A stretch of 64,000 nucleotides of DNA from Telluria antibiotica (GCF_011682055.1 NZ_JAAQOM010000005.1:186001-250000), one strand, 5' to 3'; positions 25,219 to 36,258 are shown, numbered from the stretch's first letter. Made by a program: numbers and translations. Notes: generated from the letters alone by a model not told the origin.

Positions 25219-27138
25219 GTGACCACAGATCTTTCCGCCGCCTCGCAATCGCCGGCGACCGCGACCCGGATCGCCGCGACCGGCCCCGAACATTGCCTCG
25301 CCAAGCGCGACGATGGCGTGTATGCCGATCCCTCCGTGCTCGGCACGACGCTCGTCGCCGCCGTCGACAACGTTTACCGCGCGGGCAATTACTTCGTCGG
25401 CGTCGACTATCCCGTGCTGATGAAGGCCTTGTTCGGCCACGGTCCCGAGTTGCCGCGCGGGCCGGACGGCGGGACGATGGTGCGCATCGCCGCCGACATC
25501 CAGGCGTTCGACCCCGTGCGGCGCGCGCTGTACCGCGCCGCCAAGATCGGCGGCGGGCGCGCCGAATACTACTTCGAGCCCGTTTGGCTGCCGAACCCCG
25601 TCGACCTCGACGGCGAGGGTTTCCCCACCCGCCTCGACGTCGACGAATTCATCGCCGACATGTGGGGCAAGGGCATCCGTTTCGGGCTGGACCTGCCGGC
25701 CATCCGCGCCGCGATCGCCTCGAACAAGGCCGACCGCGTCACGGTCGCCCGTCAGTGCGACCCGGTGCCGGGCGAGGATGCGCACATCGTCGAAGTGTCC
25801 GACGACATCCACCGCAACGACGCGCCGCTCGAACTGGCCAACGGCCGCCTCGACCTGAACAGCTTCCAGAACCGCTTCCCGCAGATCCAGCCTGGTGTCC
25901 GCCTCCTGAAGAAACAGCCCGCGACGGCCGGGACCCCGGGCTTCGAGATGTCGGGCACGCCGCTGCCGGCCGCGCCGGGCCGCGATGCCGACTTGCTGCC
26001 TTATGCGGGCCCCGGCACGAAGGTCGAGCGCATGGCCGACGGCGAGTTCCTCGTGTCGAGCCAGGCCGGCTTCCTGATGGTCGACTCGAAGACGAGCCGG
26101 ATCTCGATCGGCGACAAGGTCGTCAGCCGGGATGGCGTCAGCGCCAAGACGACGGGCAACCTGTGCCTGACGGGCGACTACGAGGAATTCGGCGAGGTGC
26201 AGGAAAAGCGCGTCATCGAGGCCGACAGCATCACCGTGCATGCCGACGTGTTCGGCCTGCTCGTGTCGCGCGGCGGCACCATCGTCATGAACGCGAACCT
26301 CGTGGGCGGCAGCGCCCGCAACGCGCGCGGCGACATCCGCGTGCGCGGCGTCGCATCGGCCGCCGTGCTGAGCGCGGACGAGGGCACGATCTTCATCGAG
26401 CGCGCCGAGAGCTGCGTCATCGCCGGTACGCGGGTCGAGGTGGCGCATGCCGTCAACTGCGAGATCGTCGGCGACGAGGTCGTCGTCGGTATCGCCGAGG
26501 GCTGCGCGTTGGCCGGACGGCGCGTGGCGGTCGAATGCACGGTGCCGCGCAAGCAGAGCGAGATGCTGGTGGCCGTGCTGCGCCCGGAAGGACGGCAGAT
26601 CGACGAGGTGATCGCCGCGGTCACGCAGCGCGTCGCCCAGTTCGCCGCGCTCGCGGCGCAGCTGAAGGCCGCGATGGACACGTTGACGTCCAGCCCCGAC
26701 GTGCGCCGTTACCTGATGCTGGCCACGCGCGTGCGCAAGGGCGAGGTCGTGCTGACGTCCGACCAGACGCGCCAGTTCCAGAAGATGGGACAGGACGTGG
26801 GGCCTGCGCTGAAAACGATCGGCGACGTCTCCGCGAAGCTCAAGGCCGCGGAGGTGGAACAGCAGGCCGGCACGCAGATGCTCGCGAACCTGGAGGCGCA
26901 GCGCAGCGACGCCGCCAGCATCGCCGGCGTGGCGATCCAGTCGGTGCAGGGCGACACGCAGGTGCGCATCCTCGCCTACAGCCCGGCGGACGGACTGCCG
27001 CATCGCTGGACGCCGCGCGACGTCCGCACGCGCCTGCGCGGGCCGCAGGCGGGCGAGCTGCTGTTCATGGGCGGCGCCGGCGCCTTTGCGTGGAGCAGCG
27101 ACGCGGTGCCTGCCGCCGTCGAATCGGCCGTCGCATAA
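25219..27138 (+). CDS. FapA (DUF342) domain protein
   Basis: A 639-residue protein. After an N-terminal domain (about 20-220), the middle carries the DUF342/FapA beta-solenoid: GNLCLTGDYEEFGEVQEKRVIEA, SITVHADVFGLLVSRGGTIV, then short repeats with many Val/Ile-Gly turns up to about 450, and a helical coiled-coil region (about 450-580). FapA was named from a polar-flagellum regulator in Vibrio; DUF342 proteins are linked to localisation and motility, but biochemistry is thin. GTG start at 25219 after ACGGAGCG. It stands alone; the spacer behind it carries three hairpin repeats. Confidence 0.85.
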   Translation: MTTDLSAASQSPATATRIAATGPEHCLAKRDDGVYADPSVLGTTLVAAVDNVYRAGNYFVGVDYPVLMKALFGHGPELPRGPDGGTMVRIAADIQAFDPVRRALYRAAKIGGGRAEYYFEPVWLPNPVDLDGEGFPTRLDVDEFIADMWGKGIRFGLDLPAIRAAIASNKADRVTVARQCDPVPGEDAHIVEVSDDIHRNDAPLELANGRLDLNSFQNRFPQIQPGVRLLKKQPATAGTPGFEMSGTPLPAAPGRDADLLPYAGPGTKVERMADGEFLVSSQAGFLMVDSKTSRISIGDKVVSRDGVSAKTTGNLCLTGDYEEFGEVQEKRVIEADSITVHADVFGLLVSRGGTIVMNANLVGGSARNARGDIRVRGVASAAVLSADEGTIFIERAESCVIAGTRVEVAHAVNCEIVGDEVVVGIAEGCALAGRRVAVECTVPRKQSEMLVAVLRPEGRQIDEVIAAVTQRVAQFAALAAQLKAAMDTLTSSPDVRRYLMLATRVRKGEVVLTSDQTRQFQKMGQDVGPALKTIGDVSAKLKAAEVEQQAGTQMLANLEAQRSDAASIAGVAIQSVQGDTQVRILAYSPADGLPHRWTPRDVRTRLRGPQAGELLFMGGAGAFAWSSDAVPAAVESAVA

Positions 27139-27193
27139 ACCCTCTCTTCGCGCCCGCGAGCGCATATACTTGTGGGCGGCCGCGAGGCCGCAA

Positions 27194-27342
27194 TATAGTG
27201 GGGTCAGGGCACAAACGAGAAATTCGTGCTCTGACCCCGTGTATATAGTGGGGTCAGGGCACAAACGAGAAATTCGTGCTCTGACCCCATGAATATATAG
27301 TGGGGTCAGAGCACAAACGACAAATTCGTGCTCCGACCCCGT
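27194..27342. repeat. Three tandem GGGGTCAGGGCAC...GTGCTCTGACCCC hairpin units
   Basis: Units of 47 bases begin at 27194, 27244 and 27296. Each has TATAGT, then GGGGTCAGGGCAC or its variant GGGGTCAGAGCAC, a loop AAACGAGAAATTC, and GTGCTCTGACCCC. Copies 1 and 2 are identical over the stem; copy 3 differs at three positions. Each can fold into a 13-base stem. They lie between the FapA gene and the peptidase ribosome site. Palindromes of this type are typical REP elements in betaproteobacteria, often spread by REP-associated transposases, none of which is in the window. Confidence 0.9.
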
Positions 27343-27363
27343 AAATCGAGAAGAGGGGAAACC

Positions 27364-29241
27364 TTGAACAACATGCGTCCCATCCACCAGCGCAGCCCGA
27401 TCGGCGCGCTGGTCGCCGCGCTGTGCGCCGGCGCGCTGCTCGCCAACCCGGCAAATGCTGCAACCAAGGCCGCCAGTGCCAAAGGCAAGCCGACCGCACT
27501 TGATGCGGAACGCTTCGTCGCCGACGCCGAGAAGAAGCTCGACCTGCTGGGCCTCGACGCCGGCCGCGCCGAGTGGGTGGCCGAGAACTTCATCACGCTC
27601 GACACCGAAACGATCACCGCGCAGGCCAACGAACAATACCTGACCGCGAGCGGCGACTTCGCCCTCAAGGCGCGCCGCTACAACGGCTTGAAGGTCCCGG
27701 AAGCGACCGCGCGCAAGCTGATGCTGTTGCAGCAGTCACTGATGCTGGAAAGCGCCGACGACCGCGCCGCCTACGCGCGCCTGGCAGCGAGCATGACGGC
27801 CGCGTACGGCAAGGCCAAATACTGTCCGGCGGCCGCCGCAGGCGCCGCGAAGCCCGATTGCATGCCGCTGGGCGAACTGGAAAAAGTGCTGGCGACGAAC
27901 CATGACCCGGCGCGCCTGAAGGAAGTCTGGCTCGGCTGGCACGCGCAGTCGCCCGCGTACAAGCAGGACTACGCGAAATACGTCGAGCTGTCGAACAAGG
28001 GCGCCCGCGCGATGGGCTATGCCGATACGGGCGCGTTGTGGCGCTCGCGTTACGACATGGCGCCGGATGCATTCTCGGCCGAGATGGAACGCCTGTGGCA
28101 GCAGGTGAAGCCGCTGTACGAATCGCTGCACACCTACACGCGCTACAAGCTGCGCCAGGCCTACGGCCCCGACGCCGTGCCGGCCGACGGTCCGATCCCC
28201 GCCCACCTGCTGGGCAATATGTGGGCGCAGAGCTGGGACAACCTGTACCCCATGCTGAAACCGGCCGGCCTGGAGAAGGGCGAAGACCTGACGGCGCTGC
28301 TGGAAGAGCGCAAGACGAGCGCCGTCGAGATGACGCGCTACGCGGAAGGCTTCTACACGTCGCTGGGCATGCGGAAGCTGCCGGAGACGTTCTGGGAACG
28401 CTCGCTGCTGACGAAGCCGCGCGACCGCGACGTCGTGTGCCACGCGTCCGCGTGGGACCTGGACGGCAAGGACGACGTGCGCGTGAAGATGTGCATCACG
28501 CCGACGTTCGAGGACTTCCGTACGATCCACCACGAATTGGGCCACCTGTACTACGACCTCGCGTACAGCAACCAGCCGCCCATGTTCAAGAATGGCGCCA
28601 ACGACGGCTTCCACGAGGCCATCGGCGACACGATCGCGCTGTCGATCACGCCCGCGTACCTGAAGCGGATCGGCCTGATGAAAACGGACCCCGATCCGAA
28701 GCAGGAGATCGGCCCGCTGCTGTACACGGCGCTGCAGAAGATCGCGTTCATGCCGTTCGCGTACAAGGTCGACAAGTGGCGCTGGCAGGTGTACGCCGGC
28801 CAGGTCAAGCCGGCCGACTATGACAAGGCCTGGTGGGCGCTGACGGAGCAGTACCAGGGCGTGGCGCGCCCGGCACCGATGATCGACGGCGGCTTCGACG
28901 CCGGCGCCAAGTACCACGTGGCGAGCGACACGCCGTACGCCCGCTACTTCCTCGCCCACGTGTTGCAGTTCCAGTTCCACCGCGCGCTGTGCGAGGAAGC
29001 GGGCGACACGGGGCCGCTGTACCGCTGCTCGATCTACGGCAACAAGAAGGCTGGCGCCAAGTTCCAGCAGATGCTGGCGATGGGCACGAGCAAGCCGTGG
29101 CCGGAAGCGCTGAAGGTCGTCACCGGGTCGGACAAGATGGATGCGTCGGCGATGCTGGAATACTTCGCGCCGCTCAAGACCTGGCTGGATGAGCAGAACA
29201 AGCAGCTGGCCATTGAGGACGCCAAACTGGCCAAGCATTGA
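27364..29241 (+). CDS. M2-family metallopeptidase (bacterial ACE-like dipeptidyl carboxypeptidase)
   Basis: A 625-residue exported zinc peptidase. Signal peptide ends near NPANA-ATK. The zinc site is HHELGHLYYDLAY (HExxH) with the third ligand in FHEAIGDTIALS, as in angiotensin-converting enzyme, and GPLLYTALQKIAFMPFAYKVDKWRW and the FHRALCEEAG segment fit the family. Length equals a single ACE domain. Start: TTG at 27364 is preferred because AGAGGGG lies seven bases before it; ATG at 27373 is the alternative. It should trim C-terminal dipeptides from peptides in the periplasm. Confidence 0.93.
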   Translation: MNNMRPIHQRSPIGALVAALCAGALLANPANAATKAASAKGKPTALDAERFVADAEKKLDLLGLDAGRAEWVAENFITLDTETITAQANEQYLTASGDFALKARRYNGLKVPEATARKLMLLQQSLMLESADDRAAYARLAASMTAAYGKAKYCPAAAAGAAKPDCMPLGELEKVLATNHDPARLKEVWLGWHAQSPAYKQDYAKYVELSNKGARAMGYADTGALWRSRYDMAPDAFSAEMERLWQQVKPLYESLHTYTRYKLRQAYGPDAVPADGPIPAHLLGNMWAQSWDNLYPMLKPAGLEKGEDLTALLEERKTSAVEMTRYAEGFYTSLGMRKLPETFWERSLLTKPRDRDVVCHASAWDLDGKDDVRVKMCITPTFEDFRTIHHELGHLYYDLAYSNQPPMFKNGANDGFHEAIGDTIALSITPAYLKRIGLMKTDPDPKQEIGPLLYTALQKIAFMPFAYKVDKWRWQVYAGQVKPADYDKAWWALTEQYQGVARPAPMIDGGFDAGAKYHVASDTPYARYFLAHVLQFQFHRALCEEAGDTGPLYRCSIYGNKKAGAKFQQMLAMGTSKPWPEALKVVTGSDKMDASAMLEYFAPLKTWLDEQNKQLAIEDAKLAKH

Positions 29242-29264
29242 TCGTCACGGTGCCGTTACGGCAT

Positions 29265-29358
29265 GGTGGGCACGGGGTGCCCACCCTACGAACCCAAATC
29301 AACTAGATGCATGTTTTCACGCGGCCGTATCTCGTAGGGTGGGCTCCCTGAGCCCACC
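29265..29358. repeat. REP-like palindromic repeat pair
   Basis: Half-elements GGTGGGCACGGGGTGCCCACCCTAC at 29265-29289 and GTAGGGTGGGCTCCCTGAGCCCACC at 29334-29358 lie between the convergent peptidase and HDOD genes. Here the pair points outward instead of inward, compared with the copy at 3738. Confidence 0.85.
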
Positions 29359-29370
29359 AGTTGCACGCGT

Positions 29371-30465
29371 TCACGCGGCCGGTGCGGCGTCTCCATTCGC
29401 CACCAGCGCCGCATAACACTGCGCCGCTTCCGGCGGCAGCCCCGCGAAAACGCCGCCATCCGCCTCGTCGAGCAAGCCCTGCTCGACGAGCATCCGCACC
29501 TTCCCCAGATAATCCGTCAGCTTGAGCAGGCGCCCCAGCGGCGACACGGCCGTGCCGCGCCGCAGCGTGCCCTGTTCCAGCAGCGCCTGCGCCACCGTGT
29601 CGGGGAAATTCCATTCGCGCGCGATGCTCGCGCACAGCCGGCGCGTGTCGCGTGCGAGCTGGGCGAGGAACACGTCCGAGCCGAGGCGCTCGCCCTCCCG
29701 CACGGCCTGGTCCATGACGCGCAGGCTGACGATCAGGCCCACGTTCTGCAGCAGCGCCGCGAGGAAGGCGTCGAACGGTACGATGCCGCCGTCCGGGCCG
29801 AGCGTGGCCACCACCTGGCGCGCGGCCATCGCGCAACGCTCCGAATGGGCCCACAGGTGCGGCGCCAGCCGGCGCGTGTAGAAGCCCGAATTGATGTCGA
29901 TGATGGGGCGGAACGCGACCGTCGTGATCAGCTGGCGCAAGCCTTCCTGGCCGATCAGGATCACCGCGTGCTCGACGCTCGTGATCGAATTCCCCGTGCC
30001 CTGGTAGCAGTTGTTCGCGAGGCGGACGACCGCCGCGACGAGCACGGGGTCGGTCGCGATGGTGCGCGACAGGGCCGCGCCGGAAAACGTCTCGCTGCGC
30101 AGGCTTTGCAGCAGTTGCGGAATGAGCCCCGGCATGCGCCGCACGAGCGCCGCGCCGGACTGCTGCGATGCCATGATCGCGGCCAGCGCATCCAGTACGC
30201 GGGTCTCGGCGTCGGACAATTCCAGGCCACCGTCCGCGCGGTCGAACAGCCACGCGTTCCACGTGCCGTTGATGCGCTCCAGCTGCTCGAACGAGACGAC
30301 GGACGGGGACGGGGACGGCGCAGCAGTTGCAGGTGCAGGCTCGGGCGCGGCCGCCGGCGGGTCGAGCACCTCGGGCACGGGCGCCGCGTCGGCGGCGAAA
30401 GCGGTGCCCGGCTGCGTCTGCACGGCGGCCGGGCCGGAAATCAGGCGTTGCAGCCACCGGAACAT
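29371..30465 (-). CDS. HDOD-domain signalling protein
   Basis: A 364-residue protein with a proline/alanine-rich linker (about 20-60) and then an HDOD domain: PGLIPQLLQSLRSETFSGAALSRTIATDPVLVAAVVRLAN, followed by SVEHAVILIGQEGLRQLI and LWAHSERCAMAARQV. HDOD proteins lack the HD metal-dependent phosphohydrolase site and act as adaptors in signalling. ATG at 30465 is favoured because AAGGGGG sits six bases before it; ATG at 30471 is too close. It is divergent from a CheW gene with a 20-base dyad between, so both may belong to one signalling unit. Confidence 0.88.
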   Translation of the reverse strand: MFRWLQRLISGPAAVQTQPGTAFAADAAPVPEVLDPPAAAPEPAPATAAPSPSPSVVSFEQLERINGTWNAWLFDRADGGLELSDAETRVLDALAAIMASQQSGAALVRRMPGLIPQLLQSLRSETFSGAALSRTIATDPVLVAAVVRLANNCYQGTGNSITSVEHAVILIGQEGLRQLITTVAFRPIIDINSGFYTRRLAPHLWAHSERCAMAARQVVATLGPDGGIVPFDAFLAALLQNVGLIVSLRVMDQAVREGERLGSDVFLAQLARDTRRLCASIAREWNFPDTVAQALLEQGTLRRGTAVSPLGRLLKLTDYLGKVRMLVEQGLLDEADGGVFAGLPPEAAQCYAALVANGDAAPAA

Positions 30466-30541
30466 CGTCATCCCCCTTAGGTCAATTCCGAGCATTGTAC
30501 GGGCGCAGGCGCCGAACGCAAGTTAGGAAATGTCTCATAGA

Positions 30542-30561
30542 TTGTTGACTGTACTCAACAA
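30542..30561. promoter_or_regulatory. Perfect dyad TTGTTGA-CTGTAC-TCAACAA, probable operator
   Basis: A 7-base inverted repeat around a palindrome-like centre, between the HDOD gene (start 30465) and the CheW gene (start 30612). A symmetric 20-base element in a divergent spacer suits a dimeric repressor. The binding protein is unknown. Confidence 0.45.
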
Positions 30562-30611
30562 TTTCCAAGCGTCACCGCCATAGCATGTCGATCTTGAAGA
30601 AAGGATTCGCC

Positions 30612-31091
30612 ATGCACACGACCACGACCGCCGCCACGCCAACGACGCAATTCCTGAGCTTCACCCTCGGCGGGCTCGAATACGGGCTCGACGTCGCCAA
30701 GGTGCAGGAATTGCGCGTGTTGAAGGCCCTCGAACGCTTCGCATCGGACGGCGAGATCATCGGCGGGGTGGCCGTATCGCGGGGCGTCGTCATGCCGCTC
30801 GTCGACATGCGCGCCGCCTGCGGCACGGCGGCGCGCGCGCCCGATCCGATGACGGACGTGATCATCCTCCGGTTGTCGACGTGCGTGATGGGGATGGTGG
30901 TGGATGGCGTGACGGGCGTCGTGTCGCTGGCGCCCGAGCAGGTCTCGCCCGTGCCCGGCGCGGACGACGCGCAGGTCGATTACCTGATCGGGCTGGGGCA
31001 GACGGGGACGCGCCGGCTGATCCTCGTCGACATCGACCGGCTGATGTCCGTGCGCCGCCCCAGGCAGGACGGCGCGCGCCAGGTGGCATGA
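30612..31091 (+). CDS. cheW: CheW-family chemotaxis adaptor protein
   Basis: A 159-residue CheW domain: FLSFTLGGLEYGLDVAKVQELRVL, then GGVAVSRGVVMPLVDMR, GMVVDGVTGVVSLAPEQVSP and LILVDIDRLM, the usual beta-barrel order. CheW couples chemoreceptors to the CheA kinase. Several plus-strand ATGs exist; 30612 is chosen because AAGGA lies six bases upstream, whereas the ATG at 30585 has no ribosome site. No cheA or receptor gene is adjacent, so it is an orphan, and it ends four bases before the ABC-F stop. Confidence 0.9.
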   Translation: MHTTTTAATPTTQFLSFTLGGLEYGLDVAKVQELRVLKALERFASDGEIIGGVAVSRGVVMPLVDMRAACGTAARAPDPMTDVIILRLSTCVMGMVVDGVTGVVSLAPEQVSPVPGADDAQVDYLIGLGQTGTRRLILVDIDRLMSVRRPRQDGARQVA

Positions 31092-31094
31092 CCG

Positions 31095-33065
31095 TCAGGC
31101 GACGAGGCTTTCCAGCTGCTCCTGCAATTCCAGCCACTCGTTCTCGAGGTTGCCCAGGTCGCGCGTGAGGAACGCCTGGTCGGCCACGAGGTTCTTCAGT
31201 TCTTCCTTCTTGTCCGCCTCGTAGATGCCCGGCTCAAGCAGCCGGGCGTCGACGTCGGCCTTCTTCGCGTTCAGCTTCGCCATCTGCTCTTCCAGCCGCT
31301 TGATGCGGTTCTCGATGGGCTTCTTCAGCGCGGCCAGGCGCTGGCGCTCTTCCGCTTCCTGGCGCTTCTGCTCCTTGCGGTCGACCGTGGGGACGGGCGC
31401 CGGCGCGGCCGCGGACGCGGGCAGCGGGGCGCTCGCGGCGCCGTCGGCCTTCAACTTGGTCTGGAACAGCCAGTCCTTGTAGTCGTCCAGGTCGCCGTCG
31501 AACGGCTGCAGGCGGCCGTCCGCGACGATGATGAACTGGTCGGTCGTCGCGCGCAGCAGGTGGCGGTCGTGCGAGACGACGACGAGCGTGCCTTCGAACT
31601 GCGCCAGCGCCAGCGTGAGCGCCTCGCGCGTTTCCAGGTCCAGGTGGTTCGTCGGTTCGTCCAGCAGCAGCAGGTTGGGGCGCTGCCACACGATCAGCGC
31701 GAGCGCGAGGCGGGCCTTCTCGCCGCCGGAGAACGGCGCGATGGAGCTGGTCACCATATCGCCGGGGAAGTTGAAGCCGCCGAGGAAGTTGCGCAACTCC
31801 TGCTCGCGCGTGGTCGGCGCGATCTTCTGCAGGTGCCACAGCGGCGATTCGTCGTGGCGCAGCATCTCGACCTGGTGCTGGGCGAAGTAGCCGATGACGA
31901 GGCCCTTGCCCAACGTGGCCGTGCCCGCGAGCGGCGCGAGCTCGCCAGCGACGGTCTTGATCAGCGTGGATTTGCCGGCGCCGTTCACGCCCAGCAGGCC
32001 GATGCGCTGGCCCGTCTGCAGCGAGAAATTCACCTTGTGGACGATGGTCTTGCCGCCGACCTTGTCGCCGTGGCCGTCGAGGATAGCATAGCCGGCATCG
32101 ACGTCTTCCATCACGAGCAGCGGATTCGGCGCCGACAGCGGATCGCGGAACTCGAACGAGAATTCCGCGGCCGCGCGCAGCGGTGCCAGTTCTTCCATCT
32201 TCGCCAGCGCCTTCATGCGGCTCTGCGCCTGGCGCGCTTTGGTCGCCTTGGCCTTGAAGCGGTCGACGAACGACTGCAGGTGGGCCCGCGTGCGCTGCTG
32301 CTTTTCGTATGCGGCTGCGGCCAGCACGAGGTGCGCGGCGCGCTGGCGCTCGAACGCGGAGTAGTTGCCCGAGTAGCGCTTCAACTTGCGCTCGTCGATG
32401 TGCACGATGACGTTCACGATTTCGTCGAGGAAGTCGCGGTCGTGCGAGATGATGATCAGGGTGCCCGCATAGCGCTTGAGCCAGTCCTCGAGCCAGATGA
32501 TGGCGTCCAGGTCCAGGTGGTTCGTGGGTTCGTCCAGCAGCAGCAGGTCGGAAGGGCACATCAGCGCCTGCGCAAGGTTCAGGCGCATGCGCCAGCCACC
32601 CGAGAAGCTGGCGACGGGCTGGCGCATCTGTTCCAGCGAAAAGCCCAGGCCCAGCAGCAACTGCTCCGCGCGCGACTGCACCGTGTACGCGTCGGCGTCC
32701 GCGAGGCCCGAGTGCACATGGCCGATGGCGATGCCGTTCTCCGTCGTGTGCGGCAGGGCCTCCAGCCGATCCAGCTCGGCCTGCAGGTCGCGCAAATGCG
32801 CGTCGCCGTCGATCGCGTACTCGATGGCGGGACGGTCCAGCGCCGGCGTTTCCTGCGCCACGTAGGCCATGCGCCAGCGCGCGGGGAAGTCGATCTCGCC
32901 CTGGTCCGGATGGAGCTCGTTGCGCAGCATCGCGAACAGGCTGGATTTGCCGGCGCCGTTCGCGCCGATCAGGCCGATCTTGTCGCCGGGATTGAGGGTG
33001 AGGTCGGCGTCTTCCAGCAGCGGCTTGGTGCCGCGCATGAGACTCACGTTGGAAAATCGGATCAT
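31095..33065 (-). CDS. ABC-F family ATPase (Uup/YheS type)
   Basis: A 656-residue protein with two ABC domains. Walker A motifs are GANGAGKSS (about 36) and GVNGAGKST, signatures SGGWRMRLNLAQAL and SGGEKARLALALI, and LLLDEPTNHLDLD occurs in both halves. A charged linker of about 90 residues separates them and the C-terminus is a coiled coil (RIKRLEEQMAKLNAKK). It has no membrane segments, so it belongs to the ABC-F translation factors that bind the ribosomal E site; the length and tail fit YheS/Uup. A possible operator-free spacer with a REP element precedes it. Confidence 0.93.
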   Translation of the reverse strand: MIRFSNVSLMRGTKPLLEDADLTLNPGDKIGLIGANGAGKSSLFAMLRNELHPDQGEIDFPARWRMAYVAQETPALDRPAIEYAIDGDAHLRDLQAELDRLEALPHTTENGIAIGHVHSGLADADAYTVQSRAEQLLLGLGFSLEQMRQPVASFSGGWRMRLNLAQALMCPSDLLLLDEPTNHLDLDAIIWLEDWLKRYAGTLIIISHDRDFLDEIVNVIVHIDERKLKRYSGNYSAFERQRAAHLVLAAAAYEKQQRTRAHLQSFVDRFKAKATKARQAQSRMKALAKMEELAPLRAAAEFSFEFRDPLSAPNPLLVMEDVDAGYAILDGHGDKVGGKTIVHKVNFSLQTGQRIGLLGVNGAGKSTLIKTVAGELAPLAGTATLGKGLVIGYFAQHQVEMLRHDESPLWHLQKIAPTTREQELRNFLGGFNFPGDMVTSSIAPFSGGEKARLALALIVWQRPNLLLLDEPTNHLDLETREALTLALAQFEGTLVVVSHDRHLLRATTDQFIIVADGRLQPFDGDLDDYKDWLFQTKLKADGAASAPLPASAAAPAPVPTVDRKEQKRQEAEERQRLAALKKPIENRIKRLEEQMAKLNAKKADVDARLLEPGIYEADKKEELKNLVADQAFLTRDLGNLENEWLELQEQLESLVA

Positions 33066-33089
33066 ATTACCTGGAATCTAGCTCGGACC

Positions 33090-33167
33090 GTAGGGTGGGC
33101 ACTCCTGTGCCCACGCGTACGCATCCATCACGCAAACGTTCGCGTGGGCACGGGGTGCCCACTCTAC
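33090..33167. repeat. REP-like palindromic repeat pair overlapping the prmB stop codon
   Basis: Half-elements GTAGGGTGGGCACTCCTG...CCCACGCG (from 33090) and GCGTGGGCACGGGGTGCCC...TCTAC (to 33167) face each other. The last half provides the TAG stop of prmB (minus strand, 33164-33166), so the repeat has become part of the gene end. Confidence 0.85.
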
Positions 33168-34051
33168 TGGGATAACTGCTCGGCCGTCAGCAGGAACACG
33201 GCGTCGTCGCCCTGGCTGGTCGTCAACCAGGTGAGGCCCAGGTGGCCGAACGCCGCTTCCGCGTACTCGCGCTCGTTGCCGATCTCGACGATCAGCACGC
33301 CTTCGGGGCTCAGGCGCTCGGCGGCGCCGTCGACGATCTTGCGCACGAGGTCCATGCCGTCCTCGCCGCCCGCGAGGGCGATCTGCGGTTCGCGCAGGTA
33401 TTCCGGCGGCAGCTTGCCCATCGAATCGCTGTTCACGTACGGCGGGTTCGTCACGATCAGGTCGTACTTCTTGAATGGCACGTGCTGGTACAGGTCGGAC
33501 TCGATCGGGTTCACGCGGCCTTCCAGCTTGTAGTCGCGGATGTTGCGCTCGGCGACGGCCAGCGCATCCTTCGAAATGTCGACGGCGTCGACGACGGCGT
33601 TCGGGAACGCGTCCGCCAGCATGATCGCGAGGCAGCCGGAACCCGTGCACAGTTCGAGCACGTTCTCGACGCCGTCCGGATCGGCCACCCACGGGCTGAA
33701 GAAATTCGGAATCAGCTCGGCGATGAACGAGCGCGGCACGAGCACGCGTTCGTCGACGTAGAAGTTGTAGCTGCCCAGCCACGCCTCGTTGGTGATGTAG
33801 GCGGCCGGCACGCGTTCGTTGACGCGGCGCTCGATGACGGCCATCACCTGCAGGATCTCTTCCGGCAGCAGGCGCGCGTCGAGGAACGGCTCGAGCTTGT
33901 CCAGCGGCAGCTTCAGCGTGTGCAGGATCAGGTAGGCGGCCTCGTCGAACGCTTCGGCGCTGCCGTGGCCGAAGAACAGCTTCGCGCCGTTGAAGCGGGT
34001 GACGGCGTAGCGCAGCAGGTCGCGCGGCGTGCAGAATTGGGTCGTGGTCAT
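33164..34051 (-). CDS. prmB: 50S ribosomal protein L3 N5-glutamine methyltransferase
   Basis: A 295-residue SAM-dependent methyltransferase of the HemK/PrmB family. It has the helical N-terminal part (LLRYAVTRFNGAKLFFGHGS) typical of PrmB, VLVPRSFIAELI, the SAM site VLELCTGSGCLAIMLAD, and the substrate-glutamine motif TNPPYVNS. PrmB methylates a glutamine of ribosomal protein L3. It lies 15 bases after dapE on the same strand, the neighbourhood usual for this gene in Burkholderiales. Confidence 0.93.
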   Translation of the reverse strand: MTTTQFCTPRDLLRYAVTRFNGAKLFFGHGSAEAFDEAAYLILHTLKLPLDKLEPFLDARLLPEEILQVMAVIERRVNERVPAAYITNEAWLGSYNFYVDERVLVPRSFIAELIPNFFSPWVADPDGVENVLELCTGSGCLAIMLADAFPNAVVDAVDISKDALAVAERNIRDYKLEGRVNPIESDLYQHVPFKKYDLIVTNPPYVNSDSMGKLPPEYLREPQIALAGGEDGMDLVRKIVDGAAERLSPEGVLIVEIGNEREYAEAAFGHLGLTWLTTSQGDDAVFLLTAEQLSQ

Positions 34052-34066
34052 GGCCAGGTTTCGTCG

Positions 34067-35908
<1,842 letters not shown>

Positions 35909-36181
35909 ATGCTACGGTGGCTGGCAAACTTAATTTCTCATCACGCTCCTACACCTGAGAAACACGCAAAACGGTCGCTCAACGACCTGCGCATGGAGCT
36001 GTATCAATCCGAGCAACATTTGCTTGAAATGCAGTTACGCGCAGATTACTACCGGGCTCGTATTGCTTTTCTGGAAGAGGTAACAACGAAGGGAATCGAG
36101 CAGGTATCCGATCAGCGTAAACGTCAACAGGAAGCTTCTCAGGCACTGCGGCCGGGGCTCAAGCTCACGGCGGCGCAATAG
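35909..36181 (+). CDS. Small coiled-coil protein, unknown function
   Basis: A 90-residue protein preceded by CAGGAGGG. It is helical and charged: RSLNDLRMELYQSEQHLLEMQLRADYYRARIAFLEEV has a heptad-like pattern suited to a coiled coil. No family recognised. Codon use and base composition are lower in GC than its dap neighbours, and it lies in a lower-GC segment inserted between pilU and the arsC-like gene. Confidence 0.7.
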   Translation: MLRWLANLISHHAPTPEKHAKRSLNDLRMELYQSEQHLLEMQLRADYYRARIAFLEEVTTKGIEQVSDQRKRQQEASQALRPGLKLTAAQ

Positions 36182-36258
36182 CGCCGAATCAAGTTACGGC
36201 CTGTCTCGACCAGCCGGAACCGACCCGTAGCGAACTTGTGAGCGCATCAATCGTGGAA

